Assembly: GCA_964615935.1 (NCBI GenBank)
Contig: CAZTTG010000107.1
Coordinates: forward strand, 1 to 20,389
Direction of reading: 5' to 3'
Length of the DNA: 20,389 nt
From: CAZTTG01 sp964615935
GTDB taxonomy: Bacteria; Planctomycetota; UBA1135; GCA-002686595
The notes under the pieces are model-generated. The model was not told the DNA's origin, did not search any database, and worked only from the letters and a program-made list of their open reading frames with translations. The stretch's first letter is position 1; each line of letters starts with the position of its first letter. Positions 13,418 to 20,389 of this stretch are shown here, in pieces. The position numbers were made by a program, and so were the translations under genes.

Positions 13418-15166
13418 ATGGCGAACAAGGCGGCGGACAGGGGCTCCACGGGGGCCCGAGGGGATCACCTCGAGGCGGCCCTCCTCGAGCACTTCGGCCT
13501 GCCGAGCTTCCGCGGCCACCAGCGGGAGGCCATCGAGGCCGTGATGGAGGGGCGCGACCTGCTCCTGACCATGCCCACCGGGGCCGGCAAGTCCCTGGTC
13601 TACCAGCTCCCGGCCGTGCTCCTCGAGGGCCTGGTCCTGGTGATCAGCCCCCTGATCGCCCTGATGAAGGACCAGGTCGACGCCCTGGTCGAGCGCGGGC
13701 TCCGGGCGGCCTTCGTGAACTCCTCCCTGGGCGCGGCCGAGCGCCGCTCGCGGCTGGAGCGGGCGCGGCGCGGCGAGCTGGACCTCCTGTTCGTCACCCC
13801 CGAGCGCTTCCGCAGCCCGGACTTCGATTCCCTGGTGGACCAGCTCGACATCGCGCGCCTGGCCGTGGACGAGGCCCACTGCATCAGCCAGTGGGGGCAC
13901 GACTTCCGCCCCGACTACTCGCGCCTGGCGCTGTATCGCCGGCGGATCGGCAGCCCGCCCACCATCGCGCTCACCGCCACCGCCACCCCGCGGGTGGCGG
14001 CCGACATCGTCGAGGCGCTGGGGCTGGACGACCCCCTCGTCATCCGCGCCGGCATCGAGCGCGAGAACCTCTTCCTGGCCAGCCGCCGGGTGGAGACGGC
14101 GGAGGAGAAGGTCCCCATCCTGGCCGAGCGGGTGCGGGCCCTCGACGGGCCTGGGATCGTCTACTCGGCGCTGATCCGGGACCTGGAGATCCTGCACGAC
14201 GAGCTGAGGCGCCGGGGCATCCCCAGCCTGGTCTACCACGGCAAGCTCTCGCCCGAGGAGCGCCGTCGGATGCAGGAGCGCTTCATGCGCGGCGAGCGCG
14301 AGGTGGTGCTGGCCACCAACGCCTTCGGCATGGGGGTGGACAAGCCCGACATCCGCTTCGTGCTGCACGCCCAGATGCCGCGCACCCTGGAGGCCTGGAC
14401 CCAGGAGGTGGGGCGCGCCGGGCGGGACGGCCAGCCCTCCTTCTGCGAGATGCTCACCTTCGAGGAGGACGTCGCCATCCAGCAGAACTTCGTCCACTGG
14501 GCCAACCCCGGCCGGGAGTACCTGGTGGGCGTCTACGAGACCCTGCGCGGCTGGGGGGAGCGGCTGCAGGCGCGGGACCTGGACGACCTGCGCGACGAGC
14601 TCCTGGTCAAGAGCCGCGGCGACAACCGGGTCTCGATCTGCCTGAAGTGGCTGGAGGTCCTGGGGGTCCTGCGGGGCTCCTTCGAGACCCGCGACCTGGC
14701 GCTGGTGCGCGAGCTCGACCCGGCCGAGCTCCCGGACTTCGTCGGCAGCGAGGACAAGCTGCGATCCGACCTCTCCGGGCTGCTCTCCATGGTCCGCTTC
14801 GCCTCCTCCTCGGAGGAGTGCCGGCGGGCCGGCGTCGCCCGGCACTTCGGGCTCCCCATCCCGGAGGAGCCCTGCGGGGCCTGCGACGCCTGCGCGGATC
14901 CCGCGGCCTGGCTCTCGGCCGGCTTGCGTCCGCGCCCCGCCCGCATGCCGGAGGCCGTCCGCGAGGCGCCCGAGCCGGGCGAGGCCCCCTTCGAGCGCGG
15001 CGACTGGGTGCGCGTGGGGCGCCGGCTGGGCCAGGTCGTGCGGGTCGAGGGCAGCGGCCGCCGCCTGCGCCTCCTGGTGGAGGACGCCGCGGACCTGCGG
15101 CGTCGTACGATCGACCCCCGTCGCAAGCGGGTGGTGAAGCTCGAGGCCGGGGGAGGCCCCGGATGA
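13418..15166 (+). CDS. recQ: RecQ-family ATP-dependent DNA helicase
   Basis: RecQ helicases unwind DNA 3' to 5' in recombination and fork repair. This 582-aa protein has the full superfamily 2 core: Walker A MPTGAGKS (Lys58), DEAH at 151-154 in VDEAHCISQWGHDFRPDY, TATATP, motifs LATNAFGMGVDKPDIRFV and EVGRAGRDG (~331-338). A zinc-binding set Cys468, Cys486, Cys489 and Cys492 follows. About 130 residues separate motif VI from the first Cys, against about 45-50 in E. coli RecQ; this stretch (LRDELLVKSRGDNRVSICLK region) looks like a winged helix placed before the zinc site. There is no HRDC domain; the C-terminus (~528-575, GDWVRVGRRLGQVVRVEGSG) resembles a small SH3/KOW-like barrel. ATG 13418 gives the family N-terminus; GGAGG at 13399-13403 is somewhat distant. 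The SDR gene follows after 31 bp. Confidence 0.93.
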   Translation: MANKAADRGSTGARGDHLEAALLEHFGLPSFRGHQREAIEAVMEGRDLLLTMPTGAGKSLVYQLPAVLLEGLVLVISPLIALMKDQVDALVERGLRAAFVNSSLGAAERRSRLERARRGELDLLFVTPERFRSPDFDSLVDQLDIARLAVDEAHCISQWGHDFRPDYSRLALYRRRIGSPPTIALTATATPRVAADIVEALGLDDPLVIRAGIERENLFLASRRVETAEEKVPILAERVRALDGPGIVYSALIRDLEILHDELRRRGIPSLVYHGKLSPEERRRMQERFMRGEREVVLATNAFGMGVDKPDIRFVLHAQMPRTLEAWTQEVGRAGRDGQPSFCEMLTFEEDVAIQQNFVHWANPGREYLVGVYETLRGWGERLQARDLDDLRDELLVKSRGDNRVSICLKWLEVLGVLRGSFETRDLALVRELDPAELPDFVGSEDKLRSDLSGLLSMVRFASSSEECRRAGVARHFGLPIPEEPCGACDACADPAAWLSAGLRPRPARMPEAVREAPEPGEAPFERGDWVRVGRRLGQVVRVEGSGRRLRLLVEDAADLRRRTIDPRRKRVVKLEAGGGPG

Positions 15167-15197
15167 GGCACCCCATGACACCGGAGGACGAAGACCG

Positions 15198-16355
15198 ATG
15201 GGCACCGACAGACGCCACTTCCTGAGGGCCGGCATCGCCGCCGGTGGAGCGCTCGGACTGGGCCTGGGCTCCGATTCCCTCTCGGCCGAGCGCGCCGCTC
15301 GTGAGGGCGCATGCGCCCGAGCGGTCGAGGCGCCCCGGTCGCGTCCCATGAAGATCCTCATCCTGGGGGGCACCAACCTCACCGGTCCCCACCACGTCCG
15401 CTACGCCCTGGAGCGGGGGCACTCGGTCTCCATCTTCACCCGCGGCAGGAAGAAGCCGGGCCTCTTCCAGGACGCCTTCCAGCACGTGGAGCACCTGATC
15501 GGCGATCGGAAGGACGACCTGGAGGCCCTCCGGGGCCGGAGCTGGGACGCGGTGATCGACGCCTCGGGGATGAGCGAGGAGTGGACCCGGGACTCGGCCG
15601 CGCTCCTCGAGGGCTCGGTGGGGACGTACCTCTACATCTCGTCCACCGGCGTCTACCACCCCTACCTCACCACCGAGATCGACGAGGACACCGAGGTCTC
15701 CCTGGTCGACGAGTCCGAGGGAGCGGACGGCGCCTCCTGGTACGGCGTGATGAAGTCCCTCTCGGAGATCGAGGCTCGCAAGGTCTTCGGCGCCCGGACG
15801 TGCGTCGTGCGCCCCGGGTACATCGTGGGACCGCTGGACCGGACCCACCGGGGAACCTACTGGCCGGACCGCCTGGCCCGTGGTGGAGAGGTCCTGGTCC
15901 CCGGCAGGAAGAGCGACCGGGTGCAGCAGATCGACGTCCGGGACCTGACGGAGTGGATCATCCACCTCCTGGAGGGTGAGATCCACGGGGTGTTCAACGC
16001 CACCGGTCCCGCCTCGCCCCTGACGCTGGAGGAGTTCGTCCACGGCATGCGGGCCGCGACCTCCTCGGAGGTCAGCTGGACCTGGATCGAGGACTACGAC
16101 TTCCTCACCGAGCACCAGCTCTACTACGCGATCCCGTGGATCCTGCCCGTGGGCGAGAACCTCGGCTCCCTGCGGATCGACATCGACCGCGCCAAGGCCG
16201 CCGGCCTCGCCTTCCGGCCGGTCGCCCGGACCGCCATGGACACGCTGGAGTGGTACCGCACCCTCACGGACGAGGAGCGAGCCAGCCCACCCATGGCCAT
16301 CTCGCCCGCGAGGGAGGCGGAGGTCCTGGCCGCGTGGAAGGCGCGTGAGTCGTAG
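15198..16355 (+). CDS. Tat-exported NAD-dependent epimerase/dehydratase (extended SDR)
   Basis: The 385-aa product begins MGTDRRHFLRAGIAAGGALG, a twin-arginine signal (Arg5-Arg6) followed by a small-residue hydrophobic stretch, so a folded, cofactor-loaded enzyme is probably exported or anchored. After a ~25-residue linker comes a Rossmann fold: KILILGGTNLTG with the Gly motif at 57-63. The SDR active-site pair is Tyr182 and Lys186 (WYGVMKSL), with YISSTGVY upstream supplying the Ser/Thr. GVFNATGP and the later sugar-type C-terminal region fit the extended SDR class. The substrate cannot be read. ATG 15198 has GGAGGA at 15183-15188; starting at Met51 would give a cytoplasmic enzyme without the signal. 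It is 31 bp from recQ and probably shares its transcript without an evident functional link. Confidence 0.87.
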   Translation: MGTDRRHFLRAGIAAGGALGLGLGSDSLSAERAAREGACARAVEAPRSRPMKILILGGTNLTGPHHVRYALERGHSVSIFTRGRKKPGLFQDAFQHVEHLIGDRKDDLEALRGRSWDAVIDASGMSEEWTRDSAALLEGSVGTYLYISSTGVYHPYLTTEIDEDTEVSLVDESEGADGASWYGVMKSLSEIEARKVFGARTCVVRPGYIVGPLDRTHRGTYWPDRLARGGEVLVPGRKSDRVQQIDVRDLTEWIIHLLEGEIHGVFNATGPASPLTLEEFVHGMRAATSSEVSWTWIEDYDFLTEHQLYYAIPWILPVGENLGSLRIDIDRAKAAGLAFRPVARTAMDTLEWYRTLTDEERASPPMAISPAREAEVLAAWKARES

Positions 16356-16383
16356 CGGCGAGGGGGGAGGGGCCGGACGAGGC

Positions 16384-16416
16384 GCGGGGCCGGGCCGCGC
16401 GGCCGCCCGGCCCCGC
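16384..16416. terminator. Hairpin between converging genes, likely bidirectional terminator
   Basis: GCGGGGCCGGGC (16384-16395) pairs perfectly with GCCCGGCCCCGC (16405-16416) around a 9-nt loop, in the 107-bp gap where the SDR gene and the secreted-protein gene converge. A smaller stem, CGTCCC/GGGACG (16420-16425/16430-16435), sits on the side of the minus-strand gene. There is no T-run in either direction, so termination strength is uncertain. The rest of the gap is featureless. Confidence 0.5.
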
Positions 16417-16462
16417 CGGCGTCCCGGAGGGGACGCTCGGGGAGGGGGTGTCCCGCCTCCTC

Positions 16463-18229
16463 TCAGGGAGCGATCGTGTAGCCCACGGCGTCCGACAGGC
16501 CGGTCCCGGCCGATGACGAGGAGGGATCGCGGTACCAGCCCTGCTGGAAGACGATCTGGCCGGGGAACAGGAAGGGATCGACCCCGCTCTGGATGCGGGC
16601 GTTCATGTCGACCGTGTAGAAGCCGGTGCAGCTGCTGGGCGGGAACACCCCGCTCGAGCTCTGCGGCGGCATGCGCTTGAGCGGCGGCTGAACGCACAGC
16701 CACCCGCCCTGGAAGGGGATCGCCGCCGGGGCGAAGCCGTAGAAGAAGATGCCGGGCTTGTTGCTGACGACGTTGACCACCGACACGTCGAAGGACGCCG
16801 GGTTGGTCATGCTGGCCGTTCCGAAGGCGCCGATGATAGGGGTGCAGCCGAGGCTGTTGACCTTGGCCGTGCAGTAGAAGCCCATGAGGTACTCGCACTC
16901 GTCGGGGATGCCGTTGTGGTTGCCGTCCCAGGAGGCTCCCGAGGAGATGTCGTAGCCGTCCGGCACCCCGTTCCGGTTGCAGTCCGGGACGGCGCCGCTG
17001 GCGATGGCCCAGGCGTCCTCGACGCTGTCCTGGTCGCGGTCGTAGACCGGATGGGGGACCACGTCCAGGCCGTCCAGGTCGTCGCCGAAGTGCACCGGCC
17101 CGTTGCGCGCGAGCCCCAGGTTCTCGGCGGCGATGAAGATGCCCGGGAAGGCCGAGAGGCCGCCGTGGGCGGGGGGGAGAGGCGTGGTCAGGACGTCCCC
17201 CGGGGCGATGGGCGCCCCGAAGATGCTGTCCGGCTGGCCGATCACGGCCGAGCCGCGGCGCACCGAGAAGAGCAGCATGTCGGTGGCGCCGTTCAGCCAG
17301 TCGTGGGGGAACTGGGAGGGCTGATAGCCGGGAATCCCGTTCTCCAGGAGGGCCAGCGCGTCCAGGTCGTCGACGTCGGCGGCGAACTGGTTCAGGCCCA
17401 GCAGATGGGACGGGGCGTAGATCACCGGCGCGATCCCCGAGCCGCCCAGCAGGACGTCCCCGCCGGCGAAGCCGTGGGCCCCGGCCGAGCCCGAGTTGGG
17501 CACCCCGGTCATGGGGTCGACGAAGCCCGAGTCGAGGGAGAAGAAGATCCCCGGCAGGGGGGGGAACAGGCCGTCCGCGTCCAGCGCGTCCAGGTTGTCG
17601 CCCAGGTCGGGCGGCGCCTCGGGCGGGTTGTGCTCCAGGAGGCCCGTGCCCCGGTAGGCGAAGCCCGAGGCGCCGCGGAAGCCGTTGCCGTCGATGGCCG
17701 CGGTGTGCGGCCCCCCGATGATGCTGGGCGGCAGGGGGCCCGGGGGCAGCTTGCCGTCCACGAAGACGTCGGCCGAGCCCTCCATGGCGCCCCAGACGCC
17801 CTCGCTGTAGACGTAGGGGGCGATGCCCGGCTCGACCAGTCCGAAGGCGTACTCGTCCACCGAGTACCACCAGTGGCCGCTGACCGTGCCCGCGACGTGG
17901 GGCGCCGGGCCGTCGTAGCCGAAGGAGAGGGCGTCCACCTCGACGCGCTCCCCGGTGAGTCCCAGCGCGGCGGCGGGGACCATGATGTCGGGCTGGCCCA
18001 GCGGGCCCAGGTCGGGCATGTAGCCCGGGGGCACCAGGATGTCGCCCTCGGTGATGGGGACGTTGCCGGCCCCGTCGGGGAGCCCGTTGGTGGGGCCGTG
18101 CCAGTCGATGGAGAAGGTGATCTGGGCCGCGGCCGGAGAGGCCGCCAGCGCCAGCACCACCAGGACGGGAGCCAGCCTCGGGAGGAGGCCGCTGCGGGAT
18201 CGGGCAAGGGGAGTCTCTCTGTGCTGCAT
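16463..18229 (-). CDS. Secreted planctomycete-type repeat protein, downstream tandem copy
   Basis: The 588-aa protein has a signal peptide (hydrophobic stretch ~20-34, likely cleavage at SPAAA/QITF after residue 35). The mature part contains a beta-rich region starting FSIDW, then repeated acidic segments of the type DNLDALDAD, DDLDALALL and DDLDGLDVV separated by FSLDSG or FSVRRGS and GGDVLL or PGDVLT units. A calcium-loop-like segment (DCNRNGVPD.YDISSG and DGNHNGIPDECE) follows. The final 138 residues (451-588) form a domain with four Cys that starts FYCTAKVNS. I know this ending from many planctomycete secreted proteins; its function is not established. ATG 18229 has AAGGAGG right after the stop of the upstream copy, 13 bp away, so the two are co-transcribed. 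No catalytic motif is seen; a structural or adhesive surface role is a guess. Confidence 0.86.
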   Translation of the reverse strand: MQHRETPLARSRSGLLPRLAPVLVVLALAASPAAAQITFSIDWHGPTNGLPDGAGNVPITEGDILVPPGYMPDLGPLGQPDIMVPAAALGLTGERVEVDALSFGYDGPAPHVAGTVSGHWWYSVDEYAFGLVEPGIAPYVYSEGVWGAMEGSADVFVDGKLPPGPLPPSIIGGPHTAAIDGNGFRGASGFAYRGTGLLEHNPPEAPPDLGDNLDALDADGLFPPLPGIFFSLDSGFVDPMTGVPNSGSAGAHGFAGGDVLLGGSGIAPVIYAPSHLLGLNQFAADVDDLDALALLENGIPGYQPSQFPHDWLNGATDMLLFSVRRGSAVIGQPDSIFGAPIAPGDVLTTPLPPAHGGLSAFPGIFIAAENLGLARNGPVHFGDDLDGLDVVPHPVYDRDQDSVEDAWAIASGAVPDCNRNGVPDGYDISSGASWDGNHNGIPDECEYLMGFYCTAKVNSLGCTPIIGAFGTASMTNPASFDVSVVNVVSNKPGIFFYGFAPAAIPFQGGWLCVQPPLKRMPPQSSSGVFPPSSCTGFYTVDMNARIQSGVDPFLFPGQIVFQQGWYRDPSSSSAGTGLSDAVGYTIAP

Positions 18230-18242
18230 CGGAATGCCTCCT

Positions 18243-20012
18243 TCAGGGACAGATGGTGTAGCCGACGGCGTCCGAGAGGCCGGTGCCGGCCGTGGACGAG
18301 GAGGGATCGCGGTACCAGCCTTGCTGGAAGACGATCTGACCGGGGAACAGGAAGGGGTCCACCCCGCTCTGGATGCGGGCGTTCATGTCGATCGTGAGAG
18401 AGCCGGTGCAGGTGTTGGGCGGGAAGACGCCGCCCGCGTTCTGCGGCGGCAGGCGCTTGAGGGGCGGCTGCACGCACAGCCAGCCGCCCTGGAAGGGGAT
18501 CGCCGCCGGGGCGAAGCCGTAGAAGAAGATCCCGTTCTTGTTGCTGATGAGGTTGACCACCGACACCTCGAAGGGCGCCGGGCTGGTCACGCTGGGCGTC
18601 CCGAAGGCGCCGATGATCGGGGTGCAACCCCGGCTGTTGACCTTGGCGGTGCAGTAGAAGCCGAGGCCGTACTCGCACTCGTCGGGGATGCCGTTGTGGT
18701 TGCCGTCGAAGGAGGCTCCCGAGGAGATGTCGAAGGCATCCGGCACGCCGTTGCGGTTGCAGTCCTGGGCCTGGCCGAAGGCGATGGCCCAGGCGTCCTC
18801 GACGTCGTCCTGGTCGCGGTCGAAGACCGCCTGGCGGACGACGTCCAGGCCGTCCATCTCGTCGCCGAAGCCCACGAAGCCGTGGCGCGCCAGCCCCAGG
18901 TTCTCGCAGGCGATGAAGATGCCCGGGAAGGGCGAGAGGCCGCCGGAGGAGGGGGCCAGGGGCGCGGTCAGGATGTCCCCCGGGGAGATGGGCACCCCGT
19001 GGATGCTGTCGGGCCGCTCGCACACGGCCGAGCCGCGGCGCACCGAGAAGAGCAGCATGTCGGTGTGGCCCGAGAGCCAGTCGTGGGGGACCTGCGAGGG
19101 TTGGTAGCCGGGCGCTCCGTTCTCGAAGAGGGCCAGCGCGTCCAGGTCGTCGGTGTCCGGACCCGCGAGATCGAGCCCGAGCCGGGGCGCGGCCGCGTAG
19201 AGGCTCGGCGCGGTGACCCAGCCCCCCAGGAGCACGTCCCCGCCGGCGAAGCCGTGGGCTGCCGCCGAGCCGGTGTTGGGCACGCCGGTCATCGGATCGA
19301 TGAAGCCCGAGTCCAGCGAGAAGTAGATGTCCCCGACGGGGAGGAAGAGGGTGTCCGCGTCCAGGGCGTCCAGGTTGTCGCCCTCGTGGAAGCCGTGGTT
19401 CAGCCGCTCGGGCTCCAGCAGGCCGACGCCCGGCAAGGCGTGGCCCGAGGCGCTGCGGAAACCGTTGCCGTCGATGGCGGCGACGTGCGGTCCGCCCACC
19501 GTGCTCGGCCCGAGGGGACCGGGGGGCAGGCCCGCGTCGATGAAGGCGTCGGCCAGGGCCTCCTCGGCGCCGTCCAGGCCCTCGCTCATGAGGTCGGGCG
19601 GATGGCTGGTCGCCCCCATGCCGATGGCCCAGCGGTCCACCGAGTACCACCAGTGGTTCCCGGGGGTGGTGGGGTTGCTCGGCGCCGGGCCGTCCTGACC
19701 GTAGGAGATGGCGTCCACCTCGATCAGGTAGCCGTGGAGACCCAGCGCGGAGGCGGGCACCATGATGTCGGGCTGACCGAGGGGACCCAGGTCGGTGAAG
19801 CCGTCGGGGGGCAGCAGGATGTCGCCGTAGGTGACGAGCTCGCCCGAGCCCCCGCCCTCCGGCAGACCGACGGTCGGGCTCTGCCAGTCGATCGAGAAGG
19901 AGGACTGGGCGGTGGCGGGCAGCGCCGCCAGCGCCGGCAAGAGGAATGGAGAGATCCGCCTCGTGAAGAAGCGGAAGCCTGCGGAGCTCGCGTTCGAATG
20001 CATCGCTTGCAT
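18243..20012 (-). CDS. Secreted planctomycete-type repeat protein, upstream tandem copy
   Basis: The 589-aa paralogue of the following gene has the same architecture and almost the same length: signal peptide with cleavage at LPATA/QSSF after residue 35 (the same position), FSIDW start, DNLDALDAD / DDLDALALF / DEMDGLDVV segments, DCNRNGVPD and DGNHNGIPDECE loops, and the FYCTAKVNS domain (452-589, five Cys). By eye the pair are well over half identical, and closest in the last ~200 residues. The chosen start is ATG 20012, because AGGGAG lies eight bases upstream and the context GGAGCATTCCCGATGCA mirrors the GGAGGCATTCCGATGCA of its copy. ATG 20003 is an alternative. In-frame ATGs further upstream (as far as 20342) would put a long charged segment before the signal peptide. 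No enzyme motif is visible. Confidence 0.86.
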   Translation of the reverse strand: MQAMHSNASSAGFRFFTRRISPFLLPALAALPATAQSSFSIDWQSPTVGLPEGGGSGELVTYGDILLPPDGFTDLGPLGQPDIMVPASALGLHGYLIEVDAISYGQDGPAPSNPTTPGNHWWYSVDRWAIGMGATSHPPDLMSEGLDGAEEALADAFIDAGLPPGPLGPSTVGGPHVAAIDGNGFRSASGHALPGVGLLEPERLNHGFHEGDNLDALDADTLFLPVGDIYFSLDSGFIDPMTGVPNTGSAAAHGFAGGDVLLGGWVTAPSLYAAAPRLGLDLAGPDTDDLDALALFENGAPGYQPSQVPHDWLSGHTDMLLFSVRRGSAVCERPDSIHGVPISPGDILTAPLAPSSGGLSPFPGIFIACENLGLARHGFVGFGDEMDGLDVVRQAVFDRDQDDVEDAWAIAFGQAQDCNRNGVPDAFDISSGASFDGNHNGIPDECEYGLGFYCTAKVNSRGCTPIIGAFGTPSVTSPAPFEVSVVNLISNKNGIFFYGFAPAAIPFQGGWLCVQPPLKRLPPQNAGGVFPPNTCTGSLTIDMNARIQSGVDPFLFPGQIVFQQGWYRDPSSSTAGTGLSDAVGYTICP

Positions 20013-20389
20013 CGGGAATGCTCCCTGCTGTGGGCCTTCGAAAGGGAACGGGAAACGCCGCATCCCGGTGCCCAGACGGGGCGCGCCAAGGGGGGCCGCG
20101 GACCCGGATTCCGCCCGGGAGGTGGCGCGGGACAACGAGGCCATTGGAGGGCATTTCCGGCGCCCTGGCGGCGGAAAACGGGATTTATATTCAATCCTCG
20201 GAACCGCGTTCGATCGCGCCACTTCGTCCGCTTTACCCCGCGAATTCGCCGACCTCCGGCCTCGCGCGCGAATCGATTGCCCCTCGCTCGCCGGATCGAA
20301 TCGCCCGCGCGATTTCCGGGGAGGGAGGACCTTCGATCTCACTTTCCGCAGGTGAGCGCGGGACTTTCTTCCGAATTGAGCCGGGCTGA
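20013..20389 (-). promoter_or_regulatory. Upstream region of the tandem secreted-protein genes
   Basis: These 377 bases show no credible gene and are less GC-rich than the rest of the window. A minus-strand TATAAA (plus-strand TTTATA, 20184-20189) is the best -10 candidate and would give a leader of about 165 nt; no matching -35 was found. TTCGATC occurs at 20209-20215 and 20332-20338, its complement GATCGAA at 20294-20300, and AATCGATT at 20271-20278. These could be regulator sites, but such short words may recur by chance. Confidence 0.35.

Larger units (their letters stand above)
16463..20012 (-). repeat. Tandem gene duplication
   Basis: The two secreted-protein genes are direct repeats of about 1.77 kb with an offset near 1780 bp. 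DNA similarity is highest in the part encoding the C-terminal domain; for example 16704-16750 and 18484-18530 are identical over 47 bp, while the 5' halves carry many differences and small indels. The start regions, including the ribosome binding site, are also conserved. Confidence 0.85.

Noticed and set aside
14607..17870. Minus-strand 1087-codon open frame across recQ, SDR and the secreted protein
   Set aside because: It runs antisense to well-supported recQ and SDR genes and out of frame with the secreted protein; low-complexity composition.
20018..20389. Plus-strand 123-codon open frame at the right edge
   Set aside because: No codon bias, no ribosome binding site and no recognisable motif; it lies over the upstream region of the minus-strand secreted gene.
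1..20389. CRISPR array, tRNA, rRNA, phage or integrase genes
   Set aside because: I looked for regularly spaced repeats, cloverleaf ends with CCA-type context and recombinase motifs and found none.

Overview
The window is very GC-rich, with G/C strongly preferred at third codon positions. It reads as ordinary bacterial chromosome. The best taxonomic clue is the tandem pair of secreted proteins at the right end. They carry D-x-N-x-N-G-x-x-D loops ending in PDECE and a C-terminal domain starting FYCTAKVNS and ending GLSD..GYTI.P, a combination I associate with Planctomycetota, especially deep-branching or uncultured lineages. A Tat-exported SDR and an Hc1-like mini-histone fit that placement. 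This is inference from recognised protein style; no search was run.

Layout. Positions 1-431 hold the 3' end of an unrecognised gene. Next come a non-coding stretch with a 20-bp tandem repeat, a 60-aa Hc1/histone H1-like protein and a strong intrinsic terminator. On the minus strand, mqnB and mqnD (futalosine-route menaquinone synthesis) overlap by 4 bp. A 300-bp element with near-perfect 49-bp inverted ends fills the divergent gap before an Atg22/UMF1-type MFS transporter. A plus-strand operon then encodes a MoxR AAA+ ATPase, a DUF58 protein and a TgpA-like membrane transglutaminase, a common envelope-associated module.

The transglutaminase gene overlaps tail-to-tail by 68 bp with a minus-strand set: SGNH hydrolase, Wzx/MurJ-like flippase, membrane-anchored SGNH hydrolase, with a single-domain response regulator upstream. 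I infer a role in export and acyl editing of a surface glycan. The divergent 485-bp gap contains two look-alike hairpins 40 bp apart. It leads to recQ, which has an unusual C-terminal layout, and a Tat-signal NAD-dependent epimerase-like protein. A 12-bp-stem hairpin separates that gene from the converging pair of tandem secreted paralogues (588 and 589 aa, 13 bp apart). The last 377 bp are their upstream region.

No rRNA, tRNA, CRISPR array, transposase, integrase or phage gene was seen. No complete new defence or mobile system is evident. The least explained items are the tandem secreted pair, the flippase/SGNH cassette and the inverted-repeat element.
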